Notes under the pieces: generated by a model
What the model saw: the letters and a program-made list of their open reading frames with translations, nothing else
Database searches by the model: none
Told to the model about the DNA's origin: nothing
NCBI GenBank assembly: GCA_052173655.1
Contig: JBQMYD010000005.1
Coordinates: 62,001-126,000 of the forward strand
Direction of reading: 5' to 3'
DNA from: RGIG9060 sp052173655
Lineage (GTDB): Bacteria; Spirochaetota; Spirochaetia; Treponematales; Treponemataceae
Length of the DNA stretch: 64,000 nt
Translations under genes and position numbers: made by a program
In this document: positions 17,232-25,739 of the stretch, piece by piece
Numbering within the stretch: the first letter of the stretch is position 1
Layout: the number at the start of each line of letters is the position of its first letter

Positions 17232-17846
17232 TTACATTGGAACTGTTTTTTTTACATAGCCGGATTCTTCAAGAAATTTTCGGCGAGTTACAATAAGATT
17301 GATAAGTTCCAGATACATATTATAATCTACTTCGAGAGCTATGGGTAAAATAAAAAACTCGGTTTCATCACAATAGCGAGCAATAAAATCAATGTCGGTA
17401 ACAAACCCTAGACTGATCATATTACTTATACGATCGGCACACTTTAGAATTTTTGCTTTTTGGCTACCCTCGTTGATTATGCGTTTTAAAAAGTCTTTTT
17501 TTTCTTCACCCTTACGTTTTGTAACTTCCATAACAAGTTTAAAAACTTCAGGCCCCTCATCATCTACATTTATAATTAAATTTTGATCAAAATCCGGAAT
17601 ATCCTCTATAGTATCGTGAACAACAGAAGCTTTTAAAAGCACACTGTCTACATATCCGTAGTCAATCAATATAGCAAGGGTATCCATCTGGTGACGGAAC
17701 ATATTTCCCCCTGCATGTCTTGCTTTGCCAATTAAAACTGTAGCAAGCTGCATATAAGGAGCAAGAAAAATACTTTTTAACTGCAACATTCGCTGATTAT
17801 CCATCTTTACAGGTTTTTCAACATTCATAACATAATGCTTTTTCAT
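17232..17846 (-). CDS. stand-alone SpoT-like HD-domain phosphohydrolase
   Basis: 204 residues. It carries the HD hydrolase motifs of the RelA/SpoT hydrolase half: ARHAGGNMFRHQMDTL (first His), VVHDTIEDI (HD-ED) and KILKCADRISNMISLG (compare KLADRLHNM in SpoT). There is no synthetase domain and no regulatory ACT/TGS domain, so it could be a small alarmone hydrolase acting on (p)ppGpp or another nucleotide. It is encoded 27 nt downstream of valS on the same strand. GGGGC precedes the ATG. The substrate is inferred from motifs only. Confidence 0.75.
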   Translation of the reverse strand: MKKHYVMNVEKPVKMDNQRMLQLKSIFLAPYMQLATVLIGKARHAGGNMFRHQMDTLAILIDYGYVDSVLLKASVVHDTIEDIPDFDQNLIINVDDEGPEVFKLVMEVTKRKGEEKKDFLKRIINEGSQKAKILKCADRISNMISLGFVTDIDFIARYCDETEFFILPIALEVDYNMYLELINLIVTRRKFLEESGYVKKTVPM

Positions 17847-17873
17847 AAATTGCCCCTTGTTTCTCCTGAAAAA

Positions 17874-20639
17874 TTAAAGCCTTTCAAGATAGGACTTTAG
17901 CTTGTCAATTTTTCGCTGTGCATCATCCCTCTTTACTTTTTCGGCTTCTACGATTTCTTTTGGGGCATTTTGTGCAAATTTCCCCGAAAGCTTTGCATTA
18001 ACCTTGCTGACAAACGCACTTTCAGCTGCAATTTCTTTGTTAAATCTTGCTGTAAGTTGTTCTTTGTTAATAGATTCATCTACAAGAATAAAAGCTTCAA
18101 AATCCTTACCTACAGTTCCTATAGCGTTTGAAGGTTTTTCGCTAACAAACGTAACTTCTTTTACTCCGGCTAAAAGTTTTATAAGATCTGTTTTTTCTGT
18201 ACAAACTTCAGAAGCGGAACCGGAAGCAACTATAACATTTATACTTATCTTACTTGCAGGATCAATTCCGCACTCAGAACGCAAAGCTCTGATTTGGCTT
18301 ACAAGTTCTTGCAAAGACCCAAGACGTGCTGCAATTTTCGGATCAAAGCGTTCTTCGTTTACTTCAGGATATACGGCACAAATAAGCATTCCTTCATATG
18401 TGCAGGTAGAAACAATTTTTGCATCCAAAGCTTTTTTTCTACTTTCAACAATTTGCTTTAAAGGAAGTTTTGCATAAATTTCTTCGGTAACAAAAGGAAG
18501 ATAAGGATGAAGAAGTCGTAAAGATTCTTCAAGCAAGTTCAAAAGTACAGAAGTCGCCCTATCTTTTTCATTGTTATCTCCGTTCCAAAATGAAATTTTT
18601 GTAGCTTCAACATACCAATCGCAAAATTCTGTCCAAAAAAATTCATATAAAGCCTGAGCTCCATCATTATAACGATAATTGTCCAAGGCATTGCGAACAG
18701 TTTTTATACAGTGATTTAATCTTCCGTAAATCCATTTATCCAATTCAGAAAGCATATCATCGGTAACAGTAACAATATTTCTGTCTTCAAGATTCCCCAA
18801 AAGATAACGACTTGCATTCCAAATCTTATTACAAAAACGACTACCAAGTTTGAACGAATCCTTGTCAATAAGAACATCTTGACCTTGAGCACACATAAAG
18901 CTTAGTGTATATTTTAGTGCATCTGCACCGTATTCATTGATTATTTCCAGCGGATCAAGACCGTTCCCAAGTGATTTACTCATTTTTCGTCCCTGTTTAT
19001 CACGAACAAGACCATGGATATATATATCACGGAACGGAACTTTTCCTGTAAATTCAAGACCAGCCATAATCATTCGGCTTACCCAAAAGAAAATTATGTC
19101 GTATGCAGTAACCAGAGCTGTTGTAGGATAAAAATTTTCAAAATCTTTTGTATTTTCAGGCCAACCTAATGTACTGAAAGGCCAAAGCCAAGAACTGAAC
19201 CATGTATCAAGAACATCAGGATCTTGTTTTAGCTTATCGGATGTAGCTTTACATTCCGGGCAACAGGTAACTTCTTTGCGACTTACGATCATTTTCCCAC
19301 ATTCTTGGCAGTACCATACAGGAATTCTGTGCCCCCACCAAAGCTGACGACTTATACACCAATCTCGTATATTTTCCATCCAGTGCGAATAAGTGTTTTC
19401 CCACTTTTTAGGATAAAACACAACCTGCCCGTCACGCCAAGCTTTTAAAGCTTTATCAGCCAAGGGTTTCATTCTAACAAACCATTGATCGGAAAGATAC
19501 GGTTCAACCACCGTATGGCATCGATAACAATGACCTACCGGGTGTGTAATTTTTTCTTCGGCTTTAAATAAACCTGCACTTTCAAGATCGGAAACAACAA
19601 CATTTCGAGCTTCTTTACAAGACAGACCTCTGTACTTTTCCGGAACTTCATCATTTAAATTTCCCGAAGGTGTAAGTATATTTATCACAGGAAGATCATG
19701 TCTTTTTCCAACCTCCCAGTCATTAGGATCGTGTGCAGGAGTTATTTTTACAACACCTGTTCCAAAGCTGCGTTCAACATAAGAATCAGCAACTACCGGA
19801 ATTATTTTATCGGTAAGAGCCAGCTTTACAAACTTTTTTTGCAGTGCAAAGTAACGAGGGTCATCCGGATGAACTGCTACCGCTGTATCACCAAAAAGAG
19901 TTTCAGGACGAGTCGTAGCAATCTCTATTTTTGAACCGCCTGAAAATACAGTTCCGTCTTCAAGCGTTACACAAGGAATAGAATCGGGATTTCCGTCTTT
20001 ATCGCAGATTTCATAATACATATGATACATTGCACCCGGAGTATCCTCGTGCTCAACCTCATCATCAGCCAAAGCAGTTCCGCAACTTGGACACCAGTTT
20101 ACAAGATAATGCCCTCTATAAATTAAATCGCGTTCATAAAGAGTTACAAATACATCACGAACAGCGTCCGAAAGCCCTTCATCCAACGTGAATCGCTCCC
20201 TACCCCAATCAACACTGTTTCCTAATTTTTTTTGCTGCCTTTCAATAATATCATGGTGTTCTTTTTTTACTTCCCATGTACGTTCAAGAAATTTCTCCCT
20301 ACCTAAATCCTGACGACGCAAGCCTTCTTTTTTTAGACGTCTTTCAACTACATTTTGTGTTGCAATTCCTGCATGGTCGGTTCCCGGAAGCCAAAGAGTA
20401 TCTTCACCTTTCATTCTATGATAACGTACAACAATATCCTGAAGAGTATTGTTCAAACCGTGTCCCATATGCAAAACACCGGTTACATTCGGAGGTGGAA
20501 TGACCACTGTATATTTAGACTTTGATTTTTTCCCTTTGTCGCTGCAAGGCTTAAATTCGCCGTTCTTTTCCCATTCATTATAAATTCTTTCTTCAAAATC
20601 TTTTGGATTGTAAGCTTTTTCCAATTCGATAGCTTTCAT
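17874..20639 (-). CDS. valS: valyl-tRNA synthetase
   Basis: About 921 residues. It charges tRNA-Val. Seen: class I HIGH-type motif PPPNVTGVLHMGHGLN, zinc-type NWCPSCGTAL and CHTVVEPYLSDQWF, the CP1 editing domain (TTRPETLFGDTAVAVHP), the GRKMSKSLGNGLDP KMSKS loop, an anticodon-binding helical domain and a C-terminal coiled-coil arm ending KLKSYLERL. Start: Met of MKAIELEKAYNPKDFE, with GAGG 8 nt upstream; the 12-codon extension to 20675 has no ribosome site. Confidence 0.97.
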   Translation of the reverse strand: MKAIELEKAYNPKDFEERIYNEWEKNGEFKPCSDKGKKSKSKYTVVIPPPNVTGVLHMGHGLNNTLQDIVVRYHRMKGEDTLWLPGTDHAGIATQNVVERRLKKEGLRRQDLGREKFLERTWEVKKEHHDIIERQQKKLGNSVDWGRERFTLDEGLSDAVRDVFVTLYERDLIYRGHYLVNWCPSCGTALADDEVEHEDTPGAMYHMYYEICDKDGNPDSIPCVTLEDGTVFSGGSKIEIATTRPETLFGDTAVAVHPDDPRYFALQKKFVKLALTDKIIPVVADSYVERSFGTGVVKITPAHDPNDWEVGKRHDLPVINILTPSGNLNDEVPEKYRGLSCKEARNVVVSDLESAGLFKAEEKITHPVGHCYRCHTVVEPYLSDQWFVRMKPLADKALKAWRDGQVVFYPKKWENTYSHWMENIRDWCISRQLWWGHRIPVWYCQECGKMIVSRKEVTCCPECKATSDKLKQDPDVLDTWFSSWLWPFSTLGWPENTKDFENFYPTTALVTAYDIIFFWVSRMIMAGLEFTGKVPFRDIYIHGLVRDKQGRKMSKSLGNGLDPLEIINEYGADALKYTLSFMCAQGQDVLIDKDSFKLGSRFCNKIWNASRYLLGNLEDRNIVTVTDDMLSELDKWIYGRLNHCIKTVRNALDNYRYNDGAQALYEFFWTEFCDWYVEATKISFWNGDNNEKDRATSVLLNLLEESLRLLHPYLPFVTEEIYAKLPLKQIVESRKKALDAKIVSTCTYEGMLICAVYPEVNEERFDPKIAARLGSLQELVSQIRALRSECGIDPASKISINVIVASGSASEVCTEKTDLIKLLAGVKEVTFVSEKPSNAIGTVGKDFEAFILVDESINKEQLTARFNKEIAAESAFVSKVNAKLSGKFAQNAPKEIVEAEKVKRDDAQRKIDKLKSYLERL

Positions 20640-20769
20640 GAATTGTGCCTCTATAAATAAAAAATATTCTTTCAATAATAAACTTTTTTTACGGAATTTT
20701 CAACATAGCTTTTTTTATAAAGTCATCAAATAAAAAGTAAAATCCTGCTTTTAAAAAAATCTTATTTTC

Positions 20770-20798
20770 TTGCCTATTTTTGAGCTTGTTGCTAAAGT
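20770..20798 (+). promoter_or_regulatory. predicted promoter of recO
   Basis: TTGCCT (20770-20775), a 17-nt spacer and TAAAGT (20793-20798). The recO ATG begins 7 nt after the -10 hexamer, so the message may be leaderless; both hexamers match consensus only 4 of 6. Confidence 0.4.
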
Positions 20799-20805
20799 AA
20801 AAAAT

Positions 20806-21579
20806 ATGGAAAGGAATTGCCGGCTTGAAGCCATGGTTTTAAACGTCCGTAAATTCGGAGAAAACAATAGAATAGTAACTTTTTTGAGCAAAGAAAAAGG
20901 CGTCTTTGATGCAATTTTGTACGGAGGCCCAAAAAGTAAATTACGCTCTTTAGTTTCCCCTGCCCACTGTGGAACTTTATGGATATACAAAGACAAACAA
21001 AAAAATTCAAATAAAATAACAGATTTTGAAGTTTTAAAATTTCACAGCGAAATTAGGGAAAATCCGTATAAAAATTGGTGTGTATCCTTTGCCTCAGAAC
21101 TGATAATAAAAACCGAAGCATGCGGAGAATTTGAACGCTGTTGGAAACTTGCAAACGGATTTTTTGACGGAATATGTACAAGCAGCGAAGATGAATGCAG
21201 AATCGGTGTTCTAAGATTTATTTGGCGGTACCTTGATTTGATGGGACTGCAGGCAGATTGCAAATGTTGCAATTCCTGCGATGAAGGCTTGGATACAAAC
21301 GGTATTTTCAGTGTTGCTGAAAACGGTTTTTTGTGTAGTGAATGTGCACAGACTTTAAATATTTCGGAAAATTCACATAATTGTAACGGAATATTTTTTC
21401 TATCACAGGAAGCCATAGCTTTTTTGCAAACTATAACTTTTCTTTCACCAAAACAAGCTCGAAATTGTCCTCTCCATTATTCAAGCACAAGACAACTCCA
21501 CGATTTTTTATTTTTTTTAATAGACCACGCTTCTGAACATAAACTTAGATCCTTAGAATTTGAAAGCTCGTTACTTTAA
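20806..21579 (+). CDS. recO: DNA repair protein RecO
   Basis: 257 residues. RecO helps RecA load on SSB-coated DNA in the RecF pathway. N-terminal OB-fold: MVLNVRKFGENNRIVTFLSKEKGVFDAILYGG. A helical domain follows, and a zinc finger with CKCCNSCDEG and CSECAQ, as in many RecO proteins. Start: Met of MERNCRLEAMVL; a TTG 36 nt upstream is possible. No ribosome site is visible. It is divergent from valS. Confidence 0.88.
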   Translation: MERNCRLEAMVLNVRKFGENNRIVTFLSKEKGVFDAILYGGPKSKLRSLVSPAHCGTLWIYKDKQKNSNKITDFEVLKFHSEIRENPYKNWCVSFASELIIKTEACGEFERCWKLANGFFDGICTSSEDECRIGVLRFIWRYLDLMGLQADCKCCNSCDEGLDTNGIFSVAENGFLCSECAQTLNISENSHNCNGIFFLSQEAIAFLQTITFLSPKQARNCPLHYSSTRQLHDFLFFLIDHASEHKLRSLEFESSLL

Positions 21580-21658
21580 ATTAACAAAAGTGCAAAAGCT
21601 TTTCTTTAGTAAGAAAACACTACGCAATCTTTATGACAAATGAATTTTAAATATCTTA

Positions 21659-23035
21659 TTACGTTGAGGTATTTACAGTAACATCTTTGAGCCATTTTCC
21701 GCTAAAAAGTCTAAAAAGCCCGAAACCGGTTTTCAGTATATCATCAAAGCGTAAAAAAATAAAAATTAACCAAAAAGGTGCATTCCAAAAATTTACCGCA
21801 CAAAAACCCATAGGAAGACAAAATAACCACAAAAACCCCACATCAATAAACATTCCGAAAAGAGTATCAGCTCCTGAGCGACAAATACCTACAATCATGC
21901 ACATATTAAAGGCACAAAACGGATACAAAATTGCTGTCATAAACAAAAAAATTTGTGCCATTTTTAAAACCTGCATTTCCACCTTAAACATAAAACTTAA
22001 ACAAAAAGAAAGCGGAATAAGTAGTAAGCCAAGGCAAAAGCCCATTACCGCCATAAAAGCAGATATTTTTTTTGCAAGATAACGAGCTTCATCATGATTG
22101 GATTCACCAATTTTTTTACCGATTATTATTGCAGCTGCACATCCGCAACCAATAAAAAAAGTCCAAACCAAATTTGCAATTGTAGAAGTTATATTGAACG
22201 CAGCAATAACCGAAGTACCGGAGTGAGCATAAACAGAACTTTGCATCGACGTTCCAAATCCCCATAAAATTTCATTAACCAAAACAGGCAAACAAACTTT
22301 TATGTATCTTGGAAGAAAATCCGTTTGAATCGAAAAGTATTTTTTTAAGCCAGCAGCAATTTCATATTTACGAATAAATGGAACAGCAACAAGAATAATA
22401 AACTCTACGACACGTGCAATATCAGTTGCAATAGCTGCCCCTACAATACCCATAGGAGGAATCAATACAACACCTTGTACATCTGTAATTCCGTCAAATT
22501 TTACACCGAAAATTAAAAGATAATTTAAAACCGCATTTATAATTACAGAACTTCCCGTAGCAATCAAAGGCAACTTTACTCGCTCCGTACTGCGTTCAGC
22601 TTGCGAAAAAGCTAAACCAATTCCCGTAAAAATATAACTTGGAGCAATGGCTTTTAAATATTCAGAACCTTGCCTTATAACATCTTTGTCATTTGAATAA
22701 ATCGAAAGACAAAATTCGGGGAAAAAAAGAGCTGCACAAAAAAATAAAACGGAAACAAAACTTGCAAGTATAAATATTATGCCCATTGTCATATGAATTC
22801 CTGCAAGATTTTTCTTACCCCAAAATTGACTTATAAAAATAGAGCCACCGCTTACAGTTCCAAAAAGCACAATTACTAAAATAAAGAAAATTTGATTTGC
22901 CAAGCCGACCGATGCAATTTCCAGATAACCTAGCTGACCTACCATAATGGTATCCAACAAATTAACAAAGGAAGAAAGAAAGTTCTGCAAAATAATGGGA
23001 AATGCAATTTTAAAAAGAGACGATAAAAACTTCAT
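21659..23035 (-). CDS. MATE-family multidrug/cation exporter
   Basis: 458 residues with about 12 hydrophobic helices in two related halves. This is the layout of MATE transporters, which use sodium or proton gradients to expel drugs or metabolites. Seen: N-terminal FPIILQNFLSSFVNLLDTIMVGQLG (helix 1-2 pattern of the family), FGTVSGGSIFISQFWGKKN, and YLLIFGVKFD. The substrate is not predictable. The ATG lies only 10 nt past the tmRNA 3' end with no ribosome site and no terminator between them. Confidence 0.88.
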   Translation of the reverse strand: MKFLSSLFKIAFPIILQNFLSSFVNLLDTIMVGQLGYLEIASVGLANQIFFILVIVLFGTVSGGSIFISQFWGKKNLAGIHMTMGIIFILASFVSVLFFCAALFFPEFCLSIYSNDKDVIRQGSEYLKAIAPSYIFTGIGLAFSQAERSTERVKLPLIATGSSVIINAVLNYLLIFGVKFDGITDVQGVVLIPPMGIVGAAIATDIARVVEFIILVAVPFIRKYEIAAGLKKYFSIQTDFLPRYIKVCLPVLVNEILWGFGTSMQSSVYAHSGTSVIAAFNITSTIANLVWTFFIGCGCAAAIIIGKKIGESNHDEARYLAKKISAFMAVMGFCLGLLLIPLSFCLSFMFKVEMQVLKMAQIFLFMTAILYPFCAFNMCMIVGICRSGADTLFGMFIDVGFLWLFCLPMGFCAVNFWNAPFWLIFIFLRFDDILKTGFGLFRLFSGKWLKDVTVNTST

Positions 23036-23045
23036 AAATAAAAAA

Positions 23046-23394
23046 TGGAGATGGGGAGAGTCGAACTCCCGTCCGAATGTGTGAACCGAAAACGTCTACA
23101 GGTTTAGTAGTACGAGTTGATTGTCGGGTGCCGTTGGCAGTACTACAAGAGTCGGCACCGTATTCCGATAAAAAGTCCTTTTTGCAAAACGGAAATCACA
23201 AAAAGCAAGCCCCGGTTAGTAACAGAACATCAAGAGGCACGGAGCAGAGCACCTTGAGTTCCGCAATTACGCAGCGTATGCGTAGTTGTTGTAATTGCTG
23301 TTGTTTGCAATTATTTTTTTGCCTGTTCAAAGTACCGGCAAACTTACCTGCAGTTTAAGATCCGAACCACACCCGTCGAAACCGGTGCATCCCC
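23046..23394 (-). ncRNA. ssrA: transfer-messenger RNA (tmRNA)
   Basis: About 349 nt. The acceptor stem GGGGATG (5') pairs with CATCTCC (3'), followed by discriminator A; CCA is not encoded. The 5' end carries CACCGGTTTCGACGGG and the 3' end the T-arm GGAGTTCGACTCTCC, both diagnostic. The tag reading frame runs 23308 to 23267: GCA AAC AAC AGC ... GCT GCG TAA, encoding ANNSNYNNYAYAA. tmRNA rescues stalled ribosomes and marks the products for proteolysis. The Asn-rich tag with a Tyr in the usual Leu position is unusual. The promoter is just upstream. Confidence 0.96.
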
Positions 23395-23413
23395 CAAAAA
23401 CTATTCTACGCTG

Positions 23414-23442
23414 AATTTAAACTAAAAAATAGTACTTGTCAA
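23414..23442 (-). promoter_or_regulatory. predicted promoter of ssrA
   Basis: TTGACA (23437-23442), a 17-nt spacer and TAAATT (23414-23419) on the minus strand, about 20 nt upstream of the mature tmRNA 5' end. Confidence 0.75.
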
Positions 23443-23578
23443 GCTTTTGGAAAGTATATCCTCACAAGGAGACAACCCCTCATCCTTTAATTTTTTGAAA
23501 ATTTTAAGTTAGTTGAACTTCAAAAACTCTTTTATCGCACACAAAAAAAATGATACGTTGATAACGGAAAAATGACAC

Positions 23579-23607
23579 TTGACAAATTTTTTTTCAAGTG
23601 ATAGCCT
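23579..23607 (+). promoter_or_regulatory. predicted promoter of tRNA-Gln
   Basis: TTGACA (23579-23584), a 17-nt spacer and TAGCCT (23602-23607), 15 nt before the tRNA. The -35 is perfect and the -10 weak. Confidence 0.5.
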
Positions 23608-23622
23608 TAGCTAGTTTTCCAT

Positions 23623-23693
23623 TCCCCGATTGTGTAATGGTAGCACCTCAGATTCTGGTTCTGATTGTGGGGGTTCGAGTCCTCCTTGGGGAA
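23623..23693 (+). tRNA. tRNA-Gln (CTG)
   Basis: 71 nt. Acceptor TCCCCGA pairs with TTGGGGA; D-arm GTGTAATGGTAGCAC; anticodon stem TCAGA/TCTGA with loop TTCTGGT, so anticodon CTG (codon CAG); T-arm GGGGTTCGAGTCCTCC. Discriminator A; no encoded CCA. Confidence 0.93.
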
Positions 23694-23694
23694 C

Positions 23695-23721
23695 TAAGCC
23701 GTCCGGACGTTCGGCTTTTTT
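23695..23721 (+). terminator. terminator after tRNA-Gln
   Basis: AAGCCG pairs with CGGCTT around a TCCGGACGTT loop region, followed by TTTTTTG. Confidence 0.65.
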
Positions 23722-23743
23722 GCGGTTTTCCGCTAAAAAAAAA

Positions 23744-23815
23744 GGTCCCTTCGTCTATCGGCTAGGACGTGACCCTCTCAAGGTCGAAAGACGGGTTCAA
23801 CTCCCGTAGGGACCG
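23744..23815 (+). tRNA. tRNA-Glu (CTC)
   Basis: 72 nt. Acceptor GGTCCCT pairs with AGGGACC; anticodon arm GACC-CTCTCAA-GGTC gives anticodon CTC (codon GAG); T-arm ACGGGTTCAACTCCCGT. Discriminator G; no encoded CCA. It lies 50 nt past tRNA-Gln. Confidence 0.93.
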
Positions 23816-24086
23816 TATTTGAAAAACAAATCCTTTTTCTTTAGTAAAAATACTGTTTCACGGAATTCACTTTTCTACGAGAGTTGGACCGCACTGTCGC
23901 GGGCATCATTGAAAATAAAAAAAAATCCGCCTTTTTCAATATATTTTTAGGAACATTTTTTAAAATTTGTTTTTTTTACACAAAATCAAAATCCATCATT
24001 CTTACACTACAAACAAAATTTTATTTATGCTATACTGGCTTTCAAAATTATAAAAACAAATTTTAAGGTATTTTTAAGGTATATTG

Positions 24087-25739
24087 ATGAAATTTACGGA
24101 ATTTAATTTTCACAGCGACTTACTGCAAGGAATTGAAAATGCAGGCTATGTAGATTGCACACCTGTACAAGAGCAGGTTTTAAAAGGAGCACTTGACGGT
24201 ACAGATTTATACGTTCAGTCGCAGACGGGAACCGGCAAAACAGCCGCATTTTTAATTGCAATAATCCAACAAATTCTATCACGTGAAGAAGTAAAAGATA
24301 AAAAAGCATTGATCATGGTTCCTACCAGAGAACTTGCAGTTCAAGTTGAAGAAGAAGCAAAAAAACTTGCCTGCCGTTCAAAAATAAAATCTGCTTGCTT
24401 TTACGGAGGAGTCGGATACGGCAGACAAACTGAAAGTTTGAAAAAAAATATTGACATTATTGTAGGAACCCCCGGGCGCATTATAGACTTGCAAGAACAA
24501 AAAATTTTAGATTTATCAAATATCGCTTTTTTAGTATTAGACGAAGCTGACAGAATGTTTGACATGGGCTTTTATCCGGATTTACGCAAACTACTTAAGT
24601 TTTTGCCTAAATCGGAAAAAAGGCAGACCATGCTTTTTAGTGCAACGTTAAATACTTACGTAAAAAATCTTGCATGGGAATACACAGTTGAAGCAAAAGA
24701 GATAGAAATAAAATCTGAAAATATAACTGTTGACGAAATTTCACAACAACTTTTTCATGTTGCAAGCGGTGAAAAAATGAATCTTTTATTAGGAATAATA
24801 AAAAACGAAAATCCTGAAAGTCTTATCATTTTTTGCAATACAAAAAAAAGTTGCGAGCTTGTTTCAAAACGTTTAAAACTCAACGGAATTGAAAGTGAAT
24901 TCATCATAGGAGATCTGCCTCAATCAAAAAGACTTCAAGTTTTAAATTCTTTTAAAAGCGGTTCTCTAAAATGCTTGGTAGCAACTGACGTAGCTGCAAG
25001 AGGAATTGATGTCGACAATTTGGCAATGGTCGTAAATTTTGATCTTCCAAACGAAGCTGAAAATTACGTACACAGAATAGGAAGAACCGCACGAGCAGGC
25101 AAAACAGGAACTGCATACACTTTTTGTAGCGAACAGGACGTGTACAATCTTCCTTCAATTGAACGCTACATTGACACACAAATTCCTGCAACAGTAGCAT
25201 ATGAAGAACAAATGGTAAAAGACAAAAGCGAAGGAATCTATATAAAACTTAATACTTACCGCGAAGACGAAGAAGAAAGTCGGAAAAAAAGCCGCTACAA
25301 CAAAATCGAAAAAAATTCAAAAAGAACTTCAAAAACCGACTACAAAAAATCTTATACAAGAGATTACAAAAAAGGTTCCGGCAAAAACTTTAAACAAAAA
25401 TATGAAAAAAAAGAACAAGAAAATCTTGAAAATCTTTCTTTTGAACAACGAATGGAATTTTACAAAAAGAAGTACAACAATTCTGCTTATAAAGACGATA
25501 ATACAAAACAAAACGGCTATAAAAATAAAAACGGCAGAAAAAACAACAAACAAAATATGTTTAAAAACAAAAAAAATGAATTAAACAACAAAAATACTAC
25601 AAACGGAAAGAACAAAAACGAATTTAGAAGCAAAGATTCCCAAATAAAAAAGGAATACAAAGCAAAAAAACTCGGATTTTTAGAGCGAATAACAAAGACG
25701 TTAAAAGCAGCGTTTGGAAAAAATAGGAGAAGTAAATGA
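24087..25739 (+). CDS. DEAD-box RNA helicase with long Lys/Asn-rich tail
   Basis: About 550 residues. ATP-dependent RNA helicase core (1-370): Q motif TPVQEQVL, Walker A SQTGTGKTAAF, PTRELAVQ, TPGRIID, DEAD motif VLDEADRMFDMGF, SAT, and HRIGRTARAGKTG. Likely roles are ribosome assembly or mRNA decay. Residues from about 395 on form a disordered basic tail dominated by Lys, Asn, Tyr and Arg, ending GFLERITKTLKAAFGK. ATG at 24087 follows AAGGTATATTG. Its stop overlaps the next start by 4 nt. Confidence 0.95.
   Translation: MKFTEFNFHSDLLQGIENAGYVDCTPVQEQVLKGALDGTDLYVQSQTGTGKTAAFLIAIIQQILSREEVKDKKALIMVPTRELAVQVEEEAKKLACRSKIKSACFYGGVGYGRQTESLKKNIDIIVGTPGRIIDLQEQKILDLSNIAFLVLDEADRMFDMGFYPDLRKLLKFLPKSEKRQTMLFSATLNTYVKNLAWEYTVEAKEIEIKSENITVDEISQQLFHVASGEKMNLLLGIIKNENPESLIIFCNTKKSCELVSKRLKLNGIESEFIIGDLPQSKRLQVLNSFKSGSLKCLVATDVAARGIDVDNLAMVVNFDLPNEAENYVHRIGRTARAGKTGTAYTFCSEQDVYNLPSIERYIDTQIPATVAYEEQMVKDKSEGIYIKLNTYREDEEESRKKSRYNKIEKNSKRTSKTDYKKSYTRDYKKGSGKNFKQKYEKKEQENLENLSFEQRMEFYKKKYNNSAYKDDNTKQNGYKNKNGRKNNKQNMFKNKKNELNNKNTTNGKNKNEFRSKDSQIKKEYKAKKLGFLERITKTLKAAFGKNRRSK

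Noticed and set aside
23077..23358. 93-codon frame inside tmRNA
   Set aside because: It lies on the opposite strand of the tmRNA, which explains the sequence fully; no ribosome site.
23884..24066. 60-codon frame between tRNA-Glu and the DEAD-box gene
   Set aside because: No ribosome site, Phe/Lys-rich AT-driven composition, and it covers the helicase promoter region.
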